59,464 nucleotides of DNA from an uncultured Lachnospiraceae bacterium (GTDB lineage Bacteria; Bacillota; Clostridia; Lachnospirales; Lachnospiraceae). The DNA lies in the NCBI GenBank assembly GCA_902762905.1, contig CACWQE010000011.1, positions 1-59,464 of the forward strand. The letters run 5' to 3'. The notes beneath the pieces are model-generated. The model searched no databases, had not been told where the DNA came from, and saw nothing but the letters and a program-made list of their open reading frames with translations. Shown in pieces: positions 44,969 to 54,606 of this stretch (the first letter of the stretch is position 1; every line of letters begins with the position of its first letter). Position numbers and translations under genes: made by a program.

Positions 44969-46276
44969 CTAATATGTAAATATGTAACCAACCCATATTC
45001 TCTGTACTATGCCATCTTCTGTCTCTAATGATATATAATAATTACCATCCATTTTTCCTGTCACATATTCATACTCATCCCAATAGAATCCTATATCCTC
45101 TAATATCCTCTTTGCCTCATCTTCATCCATTCCCGGATAGATTCCACATGTCGTAACATCTGCTATCTTCTTTCCTTCATAACAAAAACTTATTGGCCCT
45201 TCTTTACCTGAGGTGTACACTTCCACACCATCCATCGCTCCTGTAACCAGAAAAGTATACCCACTTGATTCCTCTGAATTCATCTGTACACCATAAGAAT
45301 CCTGCAACAGACTTTCAATATTCTCTACCTCTGCGTCACTATCCTCTGCCTCAATATACTGCAATGCAATATCCTTTCCATAATTTGCACTCTTCTCCCG
45401 ATACCGTTGCATGAACATTTCTTTATTCTTGTTGTAATAAGAGCCATAATTTTCTTCTGCTACATCCAACCACGGAATCTCAACCTCAGCCGCATCGCCA
45501 ATAAATGTATTCAGCCATGCCTCATAGTCCTCTTTTGTCTTTGGTGTATCACTACCATTTCCCTGTGAATCCGTTATATAATACAGAACACCATCTCCAT
45601 CTGCATCTTGATCATCTGGAAATGGAGTTCCTTCCCAATCCTCTGCTGCCAAACTCTTCTCCCATGTCTCTACACTTCCCCTCAATGTATATACTCCTGT
45701 CATCCCGTCATATGTATATACATGAAATGGCCATACTGTTTCCCCTAAAGACTGATTACTTTGCAACTTCACTGTTAACGTACCATTATCATAGCTTGTA
45801 ATCTGTGGTGCTTCTGTCAACTCTGTTATAAACGTTCCGGTATTCGGATCAAAATCATATACGCGTGCCGTTCCGTTCATGTACTCATCAAATAGAAAAT
45901 ATAGTAATAACTCATCCTGTCCATCCCGGTCAATATCATAAATCGCATATTTACTATTCGATACATCTGCACCCTCTGAATCAACACTCTCTCCACCTGG
46001 AAGGGCATGTGCATTCTGCACTCCCCATAATATTCTTCCGTAATAATCCATCCTTCTCGCCTGTGCAAACTCTTCCTGCCATTGTGCCTGTGTATCTTCT
46101 GTTGTTGCTTCTTCGGATGTAGCATCTGCCTCCTGCGTATCTTCACCCTCCTGCTGCATCTCTAAAACATCTATTGTCGTATCAGCCATTGATGTTTCAC
46201 TAGTTTGTCCGACATCTTTTCCACAACCTGTCAGCAGACAGATGCACATTATCCACAATACGTAATATCTTCTCAT
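44969..46276 (-). CDS. Lipoprotein of the type VII locus
   Basis: A 435-residue protein with a lipobox (LLTGC, Cys about 18), an acidic Thr/Glu linker, a region with a calcium-loop-like YDIDRDGQDELLLYF typical of VCBS/FG-GAP-like lipoproteins, and a C-terminal domain (YPGMDEDEAKRILEDIGF). It would be tethered to the outer face of the membrane. I do not recognise a defined family. Its place between the PPC/FN3 protein and EsaB suggests an accessory role in secretion. Confidence 0.72.
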   Translation of the reverse strand: MRRYYVLWIMCICLLTGCGKDVGQTSETSMADTTIDVLEMQQEGEDTQEADATSEEATTEDTQAQWQEEFAQARRMDYYGRILWGVQNAHALPGGESVDSEGADVSNSKYAIYDIDRDGQDELLLYFLFDEYMNGTARVYDFDPNTGTFITELTEAPQITSYDNGTLTVKLQSNQSLGETVWPFHVYTYDGMTGVYTLRGSVETWEKSLAAEDWEGTPFPDDQDADGDGVLYYITDSQGNGSDTPKTKEDYEAWLNTFIGDAAEVEIPWLDVAEENYGSYYNKNKEMFMQRYREKSANYGKDIALQYIEAEDSDAEVENIESLLQDSYGVQMNSEESSGYTFLVTGAMDGVEVYTSGKEGPISFCYEGKKIADVTTCGIYPGMDEDEAKRILEDIGFYWDEYEYVTGKMDGNYYISLETEDGIVQRIWVGYIFTY

Positions 46277-46309
46277 TTGCTCCTCATCCTCTCATCTGCC
46301 TACGCATTA

Positions 46310-47752
46310 CTATTTCACTTTTATCGTTTTTCTTTTACTCCATGCTCCGTAGACTCTGTTACCTTCCTCATCCTCCACATATGCACGCACTCTGACTTTA
46401 TACTTCTTTTTTCTGGTTAAATATTTTGCAGTAGCTTTAGTCGACAATGCTGTACAGGTCAATTTTTGATGCTTGTTCTTGACTTCTACCTCATACCCTG
46501 AGACGCCCGCTACTTTATGCCATTGAATACGCAATGTCCGCTTCTTTGGGCTTTTTACCTTTTTCAGTTTTACCTTGCCGGGTTTTACAATTGCCGGCTT
46601 CTGTTCCTGTGGCTTTTCTGATATAGCAAAGCTATAATTTCCTGTATGTCTATACTCTCCAAACCTCAAATAATAGGTTCCTGATGGCAAAGTAAATTCT
46701 CCCACACCTCCACAATTTCCTGTTGCTTTATTATAGTCCAGACTCATATATTTCTTTCTATTTCCTGCGCCATCATATATATTGCAATTATCTGTAAATT
46801 CCGCAGTCACAGATAATATATACGTCTTCCCTGTTTCTACAGTGAAAGCATAATAATCATCATCTTTTAGATTCGCATTTGCAATCTGACCATAGTAGGT
46901 AGTTCCTATCGCAATCGGGTTAGCACCGCCAATGTAATCATCATTTCCTGTGTCCGGGAATGATTCAGATGCCCCAACAAAGGAAGTTCCCACTTGATAT
47001 ATGCCTCCCCATCCACTTACCCTTTCTATCGCATAATAATAGGTTCCCATTTTTAAATTAAATGTATTGCTATAGGATGGCAGATGGGTAATCTCGTTAT
47101 AATCTACATATTCTTCAGACAATTCTGTTCCATTCTGTGAATATAGGTATACCCTGTAATCCATGTACTCTGTTCCTGACACGTTAATCGTTAATTTTCC
47201 TGCCAATCCTAGATCCACCTTATAATAATCTATCTTATCGGTATACCCTAACAAACCTGTATATGTCTGCCCGATTTGTGCTACGTTTGCTGCCCCGGTT
47301 GTATCATCTTCATTCGTAAAACTTTCATTTGTTGCCTGAAAGTCAAAGCTAATCTGCCAATTTACAAAATAGTCATTGTTATGATCCACTTGAAGATAAT
47401 ATGTACCAGGGGTTAAATAATAATAATCCGAATATTCTAATTTTCCTGTTATGCTACTAAAGTCTTCGTTTGGCTTTAGCGATGTAATACGCTCTACATT
47501 AGCATCATATAATGGAAAATATGCCCAATTCATATCTGTCGACACTACATGAATCGACACTTTACCGGAGCTAGGTACTATAATCTTATATGACTTATCC
47601 TCTTTCCCTGCATAATTATATGTCGTTCCAAAACTCACCGACTGTGCCGTTTCACTAATACTGTCCGCTTTGACAGAAGATGACACAGCCATTACACCGA
47701 AGCATAACAACATACATAATTTTAATATTCTTGTTCTGATTGTTCTTTCCAT
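46310..47752 (-). CDS. Secreted protein with pre-peptidase C-like repeats and FN3-like domain
   Basis: A 480-residue protein: signal peptide (about 1-29), three beta-sandwich modules of about 110 residues with the pre-peptidase-C (PPC) pattern (SGKVSIHVVSTD...LTPGTYYLQVD; LAGKLTINVSG...LKMGTYYYAIE; TYILSVTAEF...LPSGTYYLRFG), then a basic FN3-like domain (LRIQWHKVAGVSGYEVEVKN). It is not an enzyme by any visible motif, and may bind wall or partner surfaces. It starts 15 bp after essC, so it is in the same transcript. Confidence 0.78.
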   Translation of the reverse strand: MERTIRTRILKLCMLLCFGVMAVSSSVKADSISETAQSVSFGTTYNYAGKEDKSYKIIVPSSGKVSIHVVSTDMNWAYFPLYDANVERITSLKPNEDFSSITGKLEYSDYYYLTPGTYYLQVDHNNDYFVNWQISFDFQATNESFTNEDDTTGAANVAQIGQTYTGLLGYTDKIDYYKVDLGLAGKLTINVSGTEYMDYRVYLYSQNGTELSEEYVDYNEITHLPSYSNTFNLKMGTYYYAIERVSGWGGIYQVGTSFVGASESFPDTGNDDYIGGANPIAIGTTYYGQIANANLKDDDYYAFTVETGKTYILSVTAEFTDNCNIYDGAGNRKKYMSLDYNKATGNCGGVGEFTLPSGTYYLRFGEYRHTGNYSFAISEKPQEQKPAIVKPGKVKLKKVKSPKKRTLRIQWHKVAGVSGYEVEVKNKHQKLTCTALSTKATAKYLTRKKKYKVRVRAYVEDEEGNRVYGAWSKRKTIKVK

Positions 47753-47767
47753 AATCTGTTACCCCCT

Positions 47768-50700
47768 TTATCTTTTCGCCTGTATCAATTTACACAGACA
47801 ATGTGCACCATTCTTTACTACAAATCCAAAATCATCCGGAATGTCTTTGCGTAGCTCCCGATCCGTCCCTGACACCTTAAGAACATACTGATCTGCAATT
47901 CCCGAACCAACAAATACACCATTACCTTTTGCACAGTGCTTCTTATGCCAGGCTTCCACAGTACGGATTCCCATATTACCCGACTCTTCACAAATGATAA
48001 AATATACCTGATATTCCGGCTCGTTCTTCTCCAATAATGTCTTAAGTTTATCTCTTCCGTCAACAGAAAGCTGCTCAAACAATTCAGAATAATCCTGTAA
48101 CACATAGATAATTGGGTGAAAATCCTGACTATCGGTAAGATCCCCGCCACATGCTTTATAGGTGTTGTTACGTTGCACCAAAAGATTGAACATCTCTACA
48201 ATCCGTTGTTCCATATCTTCTGTATGATGTGCCATTTCTCCCACATCCGGCAGACTTCTCTTCGGATCCAATACAATCACTTCATACGCTTGCATTTTCG
48301 TGAGAATCTCTAGGATTCCTTTCATCACTGGAAGAATCTGTTCCATATCCATACCGATTATTAAAGAGATTGGCAGCCCCTTTATATCTAGATATTGATA
48401 CTCCAATGTCTCCTTACTGATTCCAACAAATACGTTTGACGATTCCACACACTCCTTAGGCAGGTTTTCTACCGTTACCGTCTCCGGCAACACCGGAATC
48501 TTCTTTGAACCCACATCCCCATATTTTTGTTTCAATTCCTTACAGTACTCTCTGATAAATCCAATTATATTAGAGCCCTTTTCATTCACATATGCCGTCT
48601 GGAATTCATACACCTGCTCTTCCTTGAAAATTCCTCTTCCTTTATACTTGGACGGGAATGTTCCATTTACATTACCTAATACATTCGCATAATCTGAACT
48701 GTCATTTAACTGCAATACATACATCTGATTGAAATTCTGTAGGATCCGATAACGAATATCATTGGTATTCACAGCAGTTACCACAAAATAGATGCCGTAC
48801 TTTCTGCCCTCTCTTGTAAAATAGATAACATTCTCTTCATGTTCCTCATATTGTTCTAAAAATGCCGCAAAATTATTAATTACAACAACAATATTCGGCA
48901 CAGTTTCTCCGGATTCCCGAATATATGTCTGCATGTCTCCGCCATAAAGCACGAATCGCTGTCTTCTCTCATTCATTTCCTGTTGCAATAATTTGAACAT
49001 ATTTGCAATCTTTTCATCATCACCGGAGACCATGACTTCACCAACCTGTGGTGCTTCTGCAAATACCCTTAAACTTTCTGATGAAAAATCCATAATATAG
49101 AGATTAAGCTGCTCTGCCGAATGGTGTTTTGTCAGTGAATATAACATAGCTGTAAGAAATGTTGTTTTTCCCATTCCTGCCGCACCAAAAACTGCTGCAT
49201 TGCCGTTATCCGATAATGCTACGCGCAATACATCCTGCCGTTGCCTGGATGGATCATCATACTCTCCGACAACCGGATTCAGTAACCAATCCTTCTCTTC
49301 TAGGGCATATTTTTCCTCCAATTCGTCTACATAAATATATTCCGAAATAGGCTCTAACCATAAAGGCTTCACATGAATGTGTTCATTCTCTGCCGTCTGT
49401 CTCAGATATTCTGTAATGGCATCCAACTGTTTCTGTGGATTCTTAATTATATTTTTTCTGCGTGGTTTTACTGTGCGCAGAACATGTCCTGTTATGTCAA
49501 ATACTTCAACACTGTCATCCTTCTCAACCAAAACATGATCTGACGGATAGTATGGTGCCCCTGCCCAGGCAGACTGCCCCATTTCAAACAATTCATTATA
49601 TCCAACTTGCAGATAAAACCGACCGGTATCGGAAAGCTCCGCTGCATCCGGACGTTTTAACATATCCATACTGTCTGCACGTTCCTGCACCTTAAGACAT
49701 ATCTTGAACTTGGAATTACTCCAGATCTGATCATCCACAACTCCCGCCGGTTTCTGCGTTGCCAGGATCAAATGCACACCAAGACTTCGCCCGATTCTTG
49801 CCGCTGATATCAATTGCTCCATGAATTCCGGCTGTTGTGTCTTCAATTCTGCAAATTCATCTGAAATAATAAACAAATGCTGTAATGGTTCCTCAACCAG
49901 CCCATCCCGATATAATCTTTGATACTTATAGATATCAATATTACTCTCGCCCACTTTATTTCCGACACGGATGAAGATTTCTTGTCTTCTTTTCAACTCG
50001 CTTTGAATAGATACCAGGGAACGATTCACCGCTGCACCATCTAAGTTCGTAATGATCCCTGCCGTATGTGGCAGATTTTCAAATGCTTTCGCCATGCCAC
50101 CACCCTTGTAATCAATCAGAATAAATGCCACCTCGTAAGGATGATAGTTAAGTGCAAGTGATAATATATATGTCATAATAAACTCACTTTTTCCTGAACC
50201 CGTCATTCCGGCAACCAGGCCATGCGGTCCATGGTACTTCTCATGCAGATCTAACTTAAACAATTCGCCAAACGTATCCACACCAACCGGAACCTCTAAC
50301 GAAACAGTCGGATCATTTTCCCTCCATCTGCTTAGTGCATTCAGATGTTCGATCTTTCCAACCCGATACATTTCCAGAAAAGTCAACATTTTAGGAAGAT
50401 TATAGGCAGTTGCCATAATATCTAGTTGAATATTAGCAAGTTGCATATTACACATATCCATATCACTCCTGATATAGATGTCCGGTGTAAATGTCACACG
50501 TTCTCCCGAAATATCTTTTTTATTAAAGATTCTTCCCGAATTACCCTTTAACTCCATGACAGTTGTACATTCTTTCGGCAGATCTTTGATCGCATCATAT
50601 AAGGTAATAACTCCAACATTAATACCACTCTTCTGCTGATATAATAATTTCAACATATCCGCTTTATTGGCAAGACTCCTGTCAAATGCCAAAATCATAT

Positions 50701-52327
50701 AATACGGTTTACAATCCACTCTCTCATCATCATGCAATGAAATTCTCCATTTCATAACCTGTTCAAGGTATGCTGATATCTGTTTCAATTCAGCCGGATT
50801 GGTTGCGATCAGACGCTGTTTCTTATCATTATCCCACAAATGAGGAATCCACCGTAATGTTTCCAACTCTTTCATTTCTGACGGATTGATCAACAAAACA
50901 AGCTTAAATTCATCATAACTGTAATAGGTAGTCATCTGTAAAATAAGCCCCTTTGCAAAAGCTAATACATCTGCCCGGTTTCCAACAACACCTGAGATAA
51001 AATTTTCAAAAAGAGAAACAACTATTGGTACCTGCTCCAATTTCTTTGGATTCTCACATATATTCAGCATTTCATTCTGCAGATTGTCATCTTCTAACAT
51101 GAATCGTCTTTCCTGATAAGTATAATGAATGTCTGCATTCTGATTTCCGGTTCCGACACGTAATTTCAAGAAATCATTCTGACCTATTTCCCTTTCCCAA
51201 AGGCTACTTTTCACCTTGCATATCACATCATTACACTGTGACACTGTCATATAGTTCTCTAATAATATCTCACGCTGTCTTGCCACCTCTTTATCAATGT
51301 CCTGTTCCCGTTCTGAAAGATATTTTTTATATTTGTGCTGTCGTTTCTGTTCATTCGCCTCTGCTCTCTTTTTCTCATATCGTTTGCTTAAAATAGGCCA
51401 CAACACAGTTCCTAACAACATGCTTGACGACATAACAATAGATGGAATCGCACTTGATACATTACCATTCTGAATTGCATTATTGACCGCAAATAATCCC
51501 GTTGTCAATGAAGCAAGTCCCATTGTCATAGACGGACCAATTGCCATCATGATCGGCATTTCCTGTCTTTGTTGATTCGCCGGTGGTGAATCAATCTTAA
51601 TATTCGCCGTCTTAATATCCCGTTTAAATCTCGGCGAACAATAGAAATACTCATTATCAGACTCTGCATAATCCTCTTCGTCCCGATGAGCCATATGCCG
51701 CTGTTCAAGCGAAATAAAGGTCTCCGGATCCAGATGTACCAGCTGATCCGGATTATTTATTGCCCAGAATCCATTACCAATTACAATCTTCAAGCCCATA
51801 ATATAGACAACATCACCCGGATTCAGCTTACAGCTATCCTGCACACGGTCATTATTAACATAAATACCATTCGTACTGTCCTCATCATATATGATCCATT
51901 GATCATTGTGCTGTGTAAATCTTGCATGCGTAGATGAAACTACTATATTATGGAAATATATCTGATTACTCTGTGCACGTCCCACATAGATATCCCTTAC
52001 CATATTCACCATATATTTTTGATACTGCTTACGATCAACAGTAACCGGTTCCACAAACAGATAGTCATATCTGTCAGCCTCTTTATCATATAGGCAATAC
52101 AGACTATATGCCTCCACCTGCATCTCCCGCACATATTTTCTCTCGCTGTCTAATACATGTACCCTGCGGTTAGACTTAATAACCCACTTTCCCTGGATTC
52201 CCTCGATACTAATCAATGGCGTTCTTGCATTCTCCCTAAAATAGTCCAGGATCCAATACTGTCCCTTTACCTTATCTGGTAAAGATATACTGTTCATTCC
52301 GTCTTTCTTAAGTAACGTAACAATCAT
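47768..52327 (-). CDS. essC: EssC-type FtsK/SpoIIIE ATPase of type VII secretion, with FHA domain
   Basis: A 1519-residue motor. N-terminal beta domain, then FHA domain (VGRAQS 115-120, SSTHAR 131-136, STNGIYVNN 151-159) that should bind phosphothreonine; two transmembrane segments (about 258-310); a pseudo-ATPase region; first ATPase with Walker A AGMTGSGKSEF (706-716) and Walker B LFIISDEFAEL; second ATPase with GAAGMGKTT (1048-1056) but a degenerate Walker B (VVVINNFAAF); third domain degenerate (IIGMDMEQIL). This is the full-length EssC/YukBA layout. The intact GR, SxxH and N residues suggest the FHA still binds phosphothreonine. It would export the WXG proteins of this locus. Confidence 0.95.
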   Translation of the reverse strand: MIVTLLKKDGMNSISLPDKVKGQYWILDYFRENARTPLISIEGIQGKWVIKSNRRVHVLDSERKYVREMQVEAYSLYCLYDKEADRYDYLFVEPVTVDRKQYQKYMVNMVRDIYVGRAQSNQIYFHNIVVSSTHARFTQHNDQWIIYDEDSTNGIYVNNDRVQDSCKLNPGDVVYIMGLKIVIGNGFWAINNPDQLVHLDPETFISLEQRHMAHRDEEDYAESDNEYFYCSPRFKRDIKTANIKIDSPPANQQRQEMPIMMAIGPSMTMGLASLTTGLFAVNNAIQNGNVSSAIPSIVMSSSMLLGTVLWPILSKRYEKKRAEANEQKRQHKYKKYLSEREQDIDKEVARQREILLENYMTVSQCNDVICKVKSSLWEREIGQNDFLKLRVGTGNQNADIHYTYQERRFMLEDDNLQNEMLNICENPKKLEQVPIVVSLFENFISGVVGNRADVLAFAKGLILQMTTYYSYDEFKLVLLINPSEMKELETLRWIPHLWDNDKKQRLIATNPAELKQISAYLEQVMKWRISLHDDERVDCKPYYMILAFDRSLANKADMLKLLYQQKSGINVGVITLYDAIKDLPKECTTVMELKGNSGRIFNKKDISGERVTFTPDIYIRSDMDMCNMQLANIQLDIMATAYNLPKMLTFLEMYRVGKIEHLNALSRWRENDPTVSLEVPVGVDTFGELFKLDLHEKYHGPHGLVAGMTGSGKSEFIMTYILSLALNYHPYEVAFILIDYKGGGMAKAFENLPHTAGIITNLDGAAVNRSLVSIQSELKRRQEIFIRVGNKVGESNIDIYKYQRLYRDGLVEEPLQHLFIISDEFAELKTQQPEFMEQLISAARIGRSLGVHLILATQKPAGVVDDQIWSNSKFKICLKVQERADSMDMLKRPDAAELSDTGRFYLQVGYNELFEMGQSAWAGAPYYPSDHVLVEKDDSVEVFDITGHVLRTVKPRRKNIIKNPQKQLDAITEYLRQTAENEHIHVKPLWLEPISEYIYVDELEEKYALEEKDWLLNPVVGEYDDPSRQRQDVLRVALSDNGNAAVFGAAGMGKTTFLTAMLYSLTKHHSAEQLNLYIMDFSSESLRVFAEAPQVGEVMVSGDDEKIANMFKLLQQEMNERRQRFVLYGGDMQTYIRESGETVPNIVVVINNFAAFLEQYEEHEENVIYFTREGRKYGIYFVVTAVNTNDIRYRILQNFNQMYVLQLNDSSDYANVLGNVNGTFPSKYKGRGIFKEEQVYEFQTAYVNEKGSNIIGFIREYCKELKQKYGDVGSKKIPVLPETVTVENLPKECVESSNVFVGISKETLEYQYLDIKGLPISLIIGMDMEQILPVMKGILEILTKMQAYEVIVLDPKRSLPDVGEMAHHTEDMEQRIVEMFNLLVQRNNTYKACGGDLTDSQDFHPIIYVLQDYSELFEQLSVDGRDKLKTLLEKNEPEYQVYFIICEESGNMGIRTVEAWHKKHCAKGNGVFVGSGIADQYVLKVSGTDRELRKDIPDDFGFVVKNGAHCLCKLIQAKR

Positions 52328-52352
52328 TTACTTCCCTCACATCACCGATCTT

Positions 52353-54047
52353 CTACATCTTATGCTTAAACAACTTACTGTACCTTGAAAGCATCCTTCT
52401 CATAATTTTGATTGTTGGTCTTTTCCCGATCTTCTTAAAAGCATCTTTGCCAACGTGGCTGACTTTTTCACTCCGGATTGTTATTTCTTTTAATTTTCTG
52501 CACTTATAGAATGCTTTCTTTCCAATACTGCGTACATCATTTCCCACATAAACTGTTTGCAGCTTGCTACAACCTTGGAATGCACCATTGCCAATTGTCC
52601 GAATATTATTTCCAATCTTAACGCTTTTCAGCTTTTTATTATTACGGAATGCATTATTCGCAATTGCAGTCACCTTATAATCACACTTCTTAAACCTAAC
52701 CTCGGACGGAACCTCAGCATCTGCTGCCTTCTTATTGGCAGCTACATATTCTACCGCCTTTTTCTTTGTATTGGTAATCTTATATGTTCCATTCTTACCA
52801 ATCAGGATTGTTCCCTTCTGCACTCCTTTCTTCCCACTGTCTTGCTTGACATTAGAATCTATTACATTCTCCTGTTCCGTCTGAACATCAACCGGAACAA
52901 TAGTCACTTTTCCAACTGTTACATTAGTCACTTGTGTAGTTGGAGCCTGCGTACTCGCCTGTTGTGTTGTTGCTGCCTGTGTTGTCACCTGCTGTGTTGT
53001 TGCCTGTTCTGTTGTTTGCTTCTCACGATAACGGTATTCTATCTGTTCTTCAATCTCCCTGTTCTTCTTTTCCTTTGGTTTCACATTATTATAATCTGAC
53101 CAATCACTCCACCGATAATAGGTATACATCGGTTTCTCTTCTCTATACATATATTGCGTCTTGTCTTCTACCTGTCTACTATCGGAACTCTCTATCTTAT
53201 CAGTATCCCAGTCTGACCAATCGCTCCATTGATAGTAATAATATGTTACCGTAGCGTCCTGATACCGGTACTGTGTCTTATAGGATGCAGGAACATTTTG
53301 CGTCTCCTGCCAATAATAATGTTCTTTTTTGCTTCCGTTATAATAGTTATATGTCTTCTGTCCATCATTTTTATAACTGTATCCATGACTACAATACTGC
53401 CCAGTATCATAACTTGTAATAGGTGTATTCATCCACGGGGTACATTCTGTCCGCCAAGGTCCCCGATGCTTAGAATCATTCTTAGCACAGGTCTCACAAA
53501 ACCACCACCAGGAGCCATTTGTCCATCTCCAATATCTGTACTGCGTATACCCTGCTCGTGTCTGAACCTGTTGTGTCTGAACATTCCTCGTTGAACTTCC
53601 TGCTATTGCAGTATCTGTCCATCCCGACCATGCCCCCCATGTCGTTTTAGTGTCATATTTCGTCCAGCCTGACAAGGTACTGCTTGTACTGGTAGTTGTC
53701 TTCTTGTCTTTAAAACGATACACATTTCTCGTCTTTACTTCTGTATTATCGTCTTCTGCCACTTCTCCATCCTGCCATTGGGACCATTCGCTCCAATTCA
53801 GCTTTGTCTTCGAATCATCTCTTGTCCATCCGTCAAGCTCATCTTCCGGACTTGTAGTGCTACTCTTATCCCGGTAACGGTAACTGATCCTCTGTTCTAC
53901 TTCATAGTTCTTCTCATCATTGTACTTTGTAGTTGACCATTCACTCCATTGACCGTTATCTGCCCTAGCTCCCACACTGTTTAACTGTGCAAACAACAGA
54001 ACACTTACACATCCCATTACAAATAGGTTTCTTTGTTTCTTCATCAT
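52353..54047 (-). CDS. Secreted protein with Trp-Ser-x-Trp-Ser repeats and BspA-like repeats
   Basis: A 564-residue protein: signal peptide (about 1-29); about 300 residues rich in Trp, Tyr and Ser with recurrent WSEWS/WSDWSDW blocks and YRYR arrays, resembling thrombospondin type 1 modules; two Cys-rich spots (CETCAKND, CTPWMNTP); a Gln/Thr linker; then BspA-like leucine-rich repeats (VKIGNNIRTIGNGAFQGC, IGKKAFYKCRKLKEI). It is likely to bind glycans or proteins outside the cell. Its place between the FHA protein and essC suggests it is exported with, or helps, the system. No sorting signal. Confidence 0.7.
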   Translation of the reverse strand: MMKKQRNLFVMGCVSVLLFAQLNSVGARADNGQWSEWSTTKYNDEKNYEVEQRISYRYRDKSSTTSPEDELDGWTRDDSKTKLNWSEWSQWQDGEVAEDDNTEVKTRNVYRFKDKKTTTSTSSTLSGWTKYDTKTTWGAWSGWTDTAIAGSSTRNVQTQQVQTRAGYTQYRYWRWTNGSWWWFCETCAKNDSKHRGPWRTECTPWMNTPITSYDTGQYCSHGYSYKNDGQKTYNYYNGSKKEHYYWQETQNVPASYKTQYRYQDATVTYYYYQWSDWSDWDTDKIESSDSRQVEDKTQYMYREEKPMYTYYRWSDWSDYNNVKPKEKKNREIEEQIEYRYREKQTTEQATTQQVTTQAATTQQASTQAPTTQVTNVTVGKVTIVPVDVQTEQENVIDSNVKQDSGKKGVQKGTILIGKNGTYKITNTKKKAVEYVAANKKAADAEVPSEVRFKKCDYKVTAIANNAFRNNKKLKSVKIGNNIRTIGNGAFQGCSKLQTVYVGNDVRSIGKKAFYKCRKLKEITIRSEKVSHVGKDAFKKIGKRPTIKIMRRMLSRYSKLFKHKM

Positions 54048-54059
54048 ATACCTCTCCCT

Positions 54060-54371
54060 TTATTTTAGTTGAAGTTTTGTGCCTGCCCTTCCAATCACTA
54101 CCACACTTCCGGCTGGCACAATCACAGTTTCATTCGGCATAATTTCTCTATTGTTCTCAACTATTATCGCTGTTGCAGAGTAATTCGTTATACGGTATTG
54201 ACCATTCCTGTATGCTTCTATCCCGCAATGTAATCTGCTTATTGTCCGATCCCGCAACACAAGATTTGCCTGCTTTGCCTCCCTGCCAACCAGAACTTTT
54301 TCATTTTCCGCTAACACAATTTCGTTTCCGCTCAATTCTCCCTCTAGACATATAATTCTATATCTACTCAT
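54060..54371 (-). CDS. Stand-alone FHA-domain protein
   Basis: A 103-residue protein consisting of one FHA domain: KVLVGREAKQANLVLRDRTI carries the GR motif and ISRLHCGI the SxxH motif. It should bind a phosphothreonine peptide, plausibly on the kinase or another protein of the locus. Its ATG overlaps the stop of the zinc-ribbon gene (ATGA), so they are made together. The domain is a close relative of the C-terminal domain of the response regulator encoded two genes upstream (ISRLHCGI in both). Confidence 0.88.
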   Translation of the reverse strand: MSRYRIICLEGELSGNEIVLAENEKVLVGREAKQANLVLRDRTISRLHCGIEAYRNGQYRITNYSATAIIVENNREIMPNETVIVPAGSVVVIGRAGTKLQLK

Positions 54372-54568
54372 TCCGTCATGGTTCCTCCATCCGTCGACTT
54401 GTGAAATTTATTATACTTACCCACCACCGTCTCTGTTGCCTCTAATACACTTTTTCCACTAATATCTGTTGGATCCTCAATAATATTTTGAGCCAATGTA
54501 CAGTATGGACACTCCGCAAATTTATCACTGTCATAATAATGCCCTTTGTTACACTTATGCAGAATCAT
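54368..54568 (-). CDS. Small zinc-ribbon protein
   Basis: A 66-residue protein with CNKGHYYDSDKFAECPYC, the zinc ribbon often seen beside or fused to FHA domains and in phospho-signalling loci. Threonine-rich tail (TETVVGKY, TDGGTMTE) could carry phosphothreonine for an FHA domain; in mycobacterial FHA-zinc-ribbon and GarA-like proteins an ETTS-type tail plays that part, so this is a reasoned guess. ATG 54568 follows GGAGGAGG by 6 nt; the longer frame runs into the regulator gene. Confidence 0.75.
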   Translation of the reverse strand: MILHKCNKGHYYDSDKFAECPYCTLAQNIIEDPTDISGKSVLEATETVVGKYNKFHKSTDGGTMTE

Positions 54569-54606
54569 ATAAAACCTCCTCCTCATTTCGACTTTTCCAA
54601 TATATA

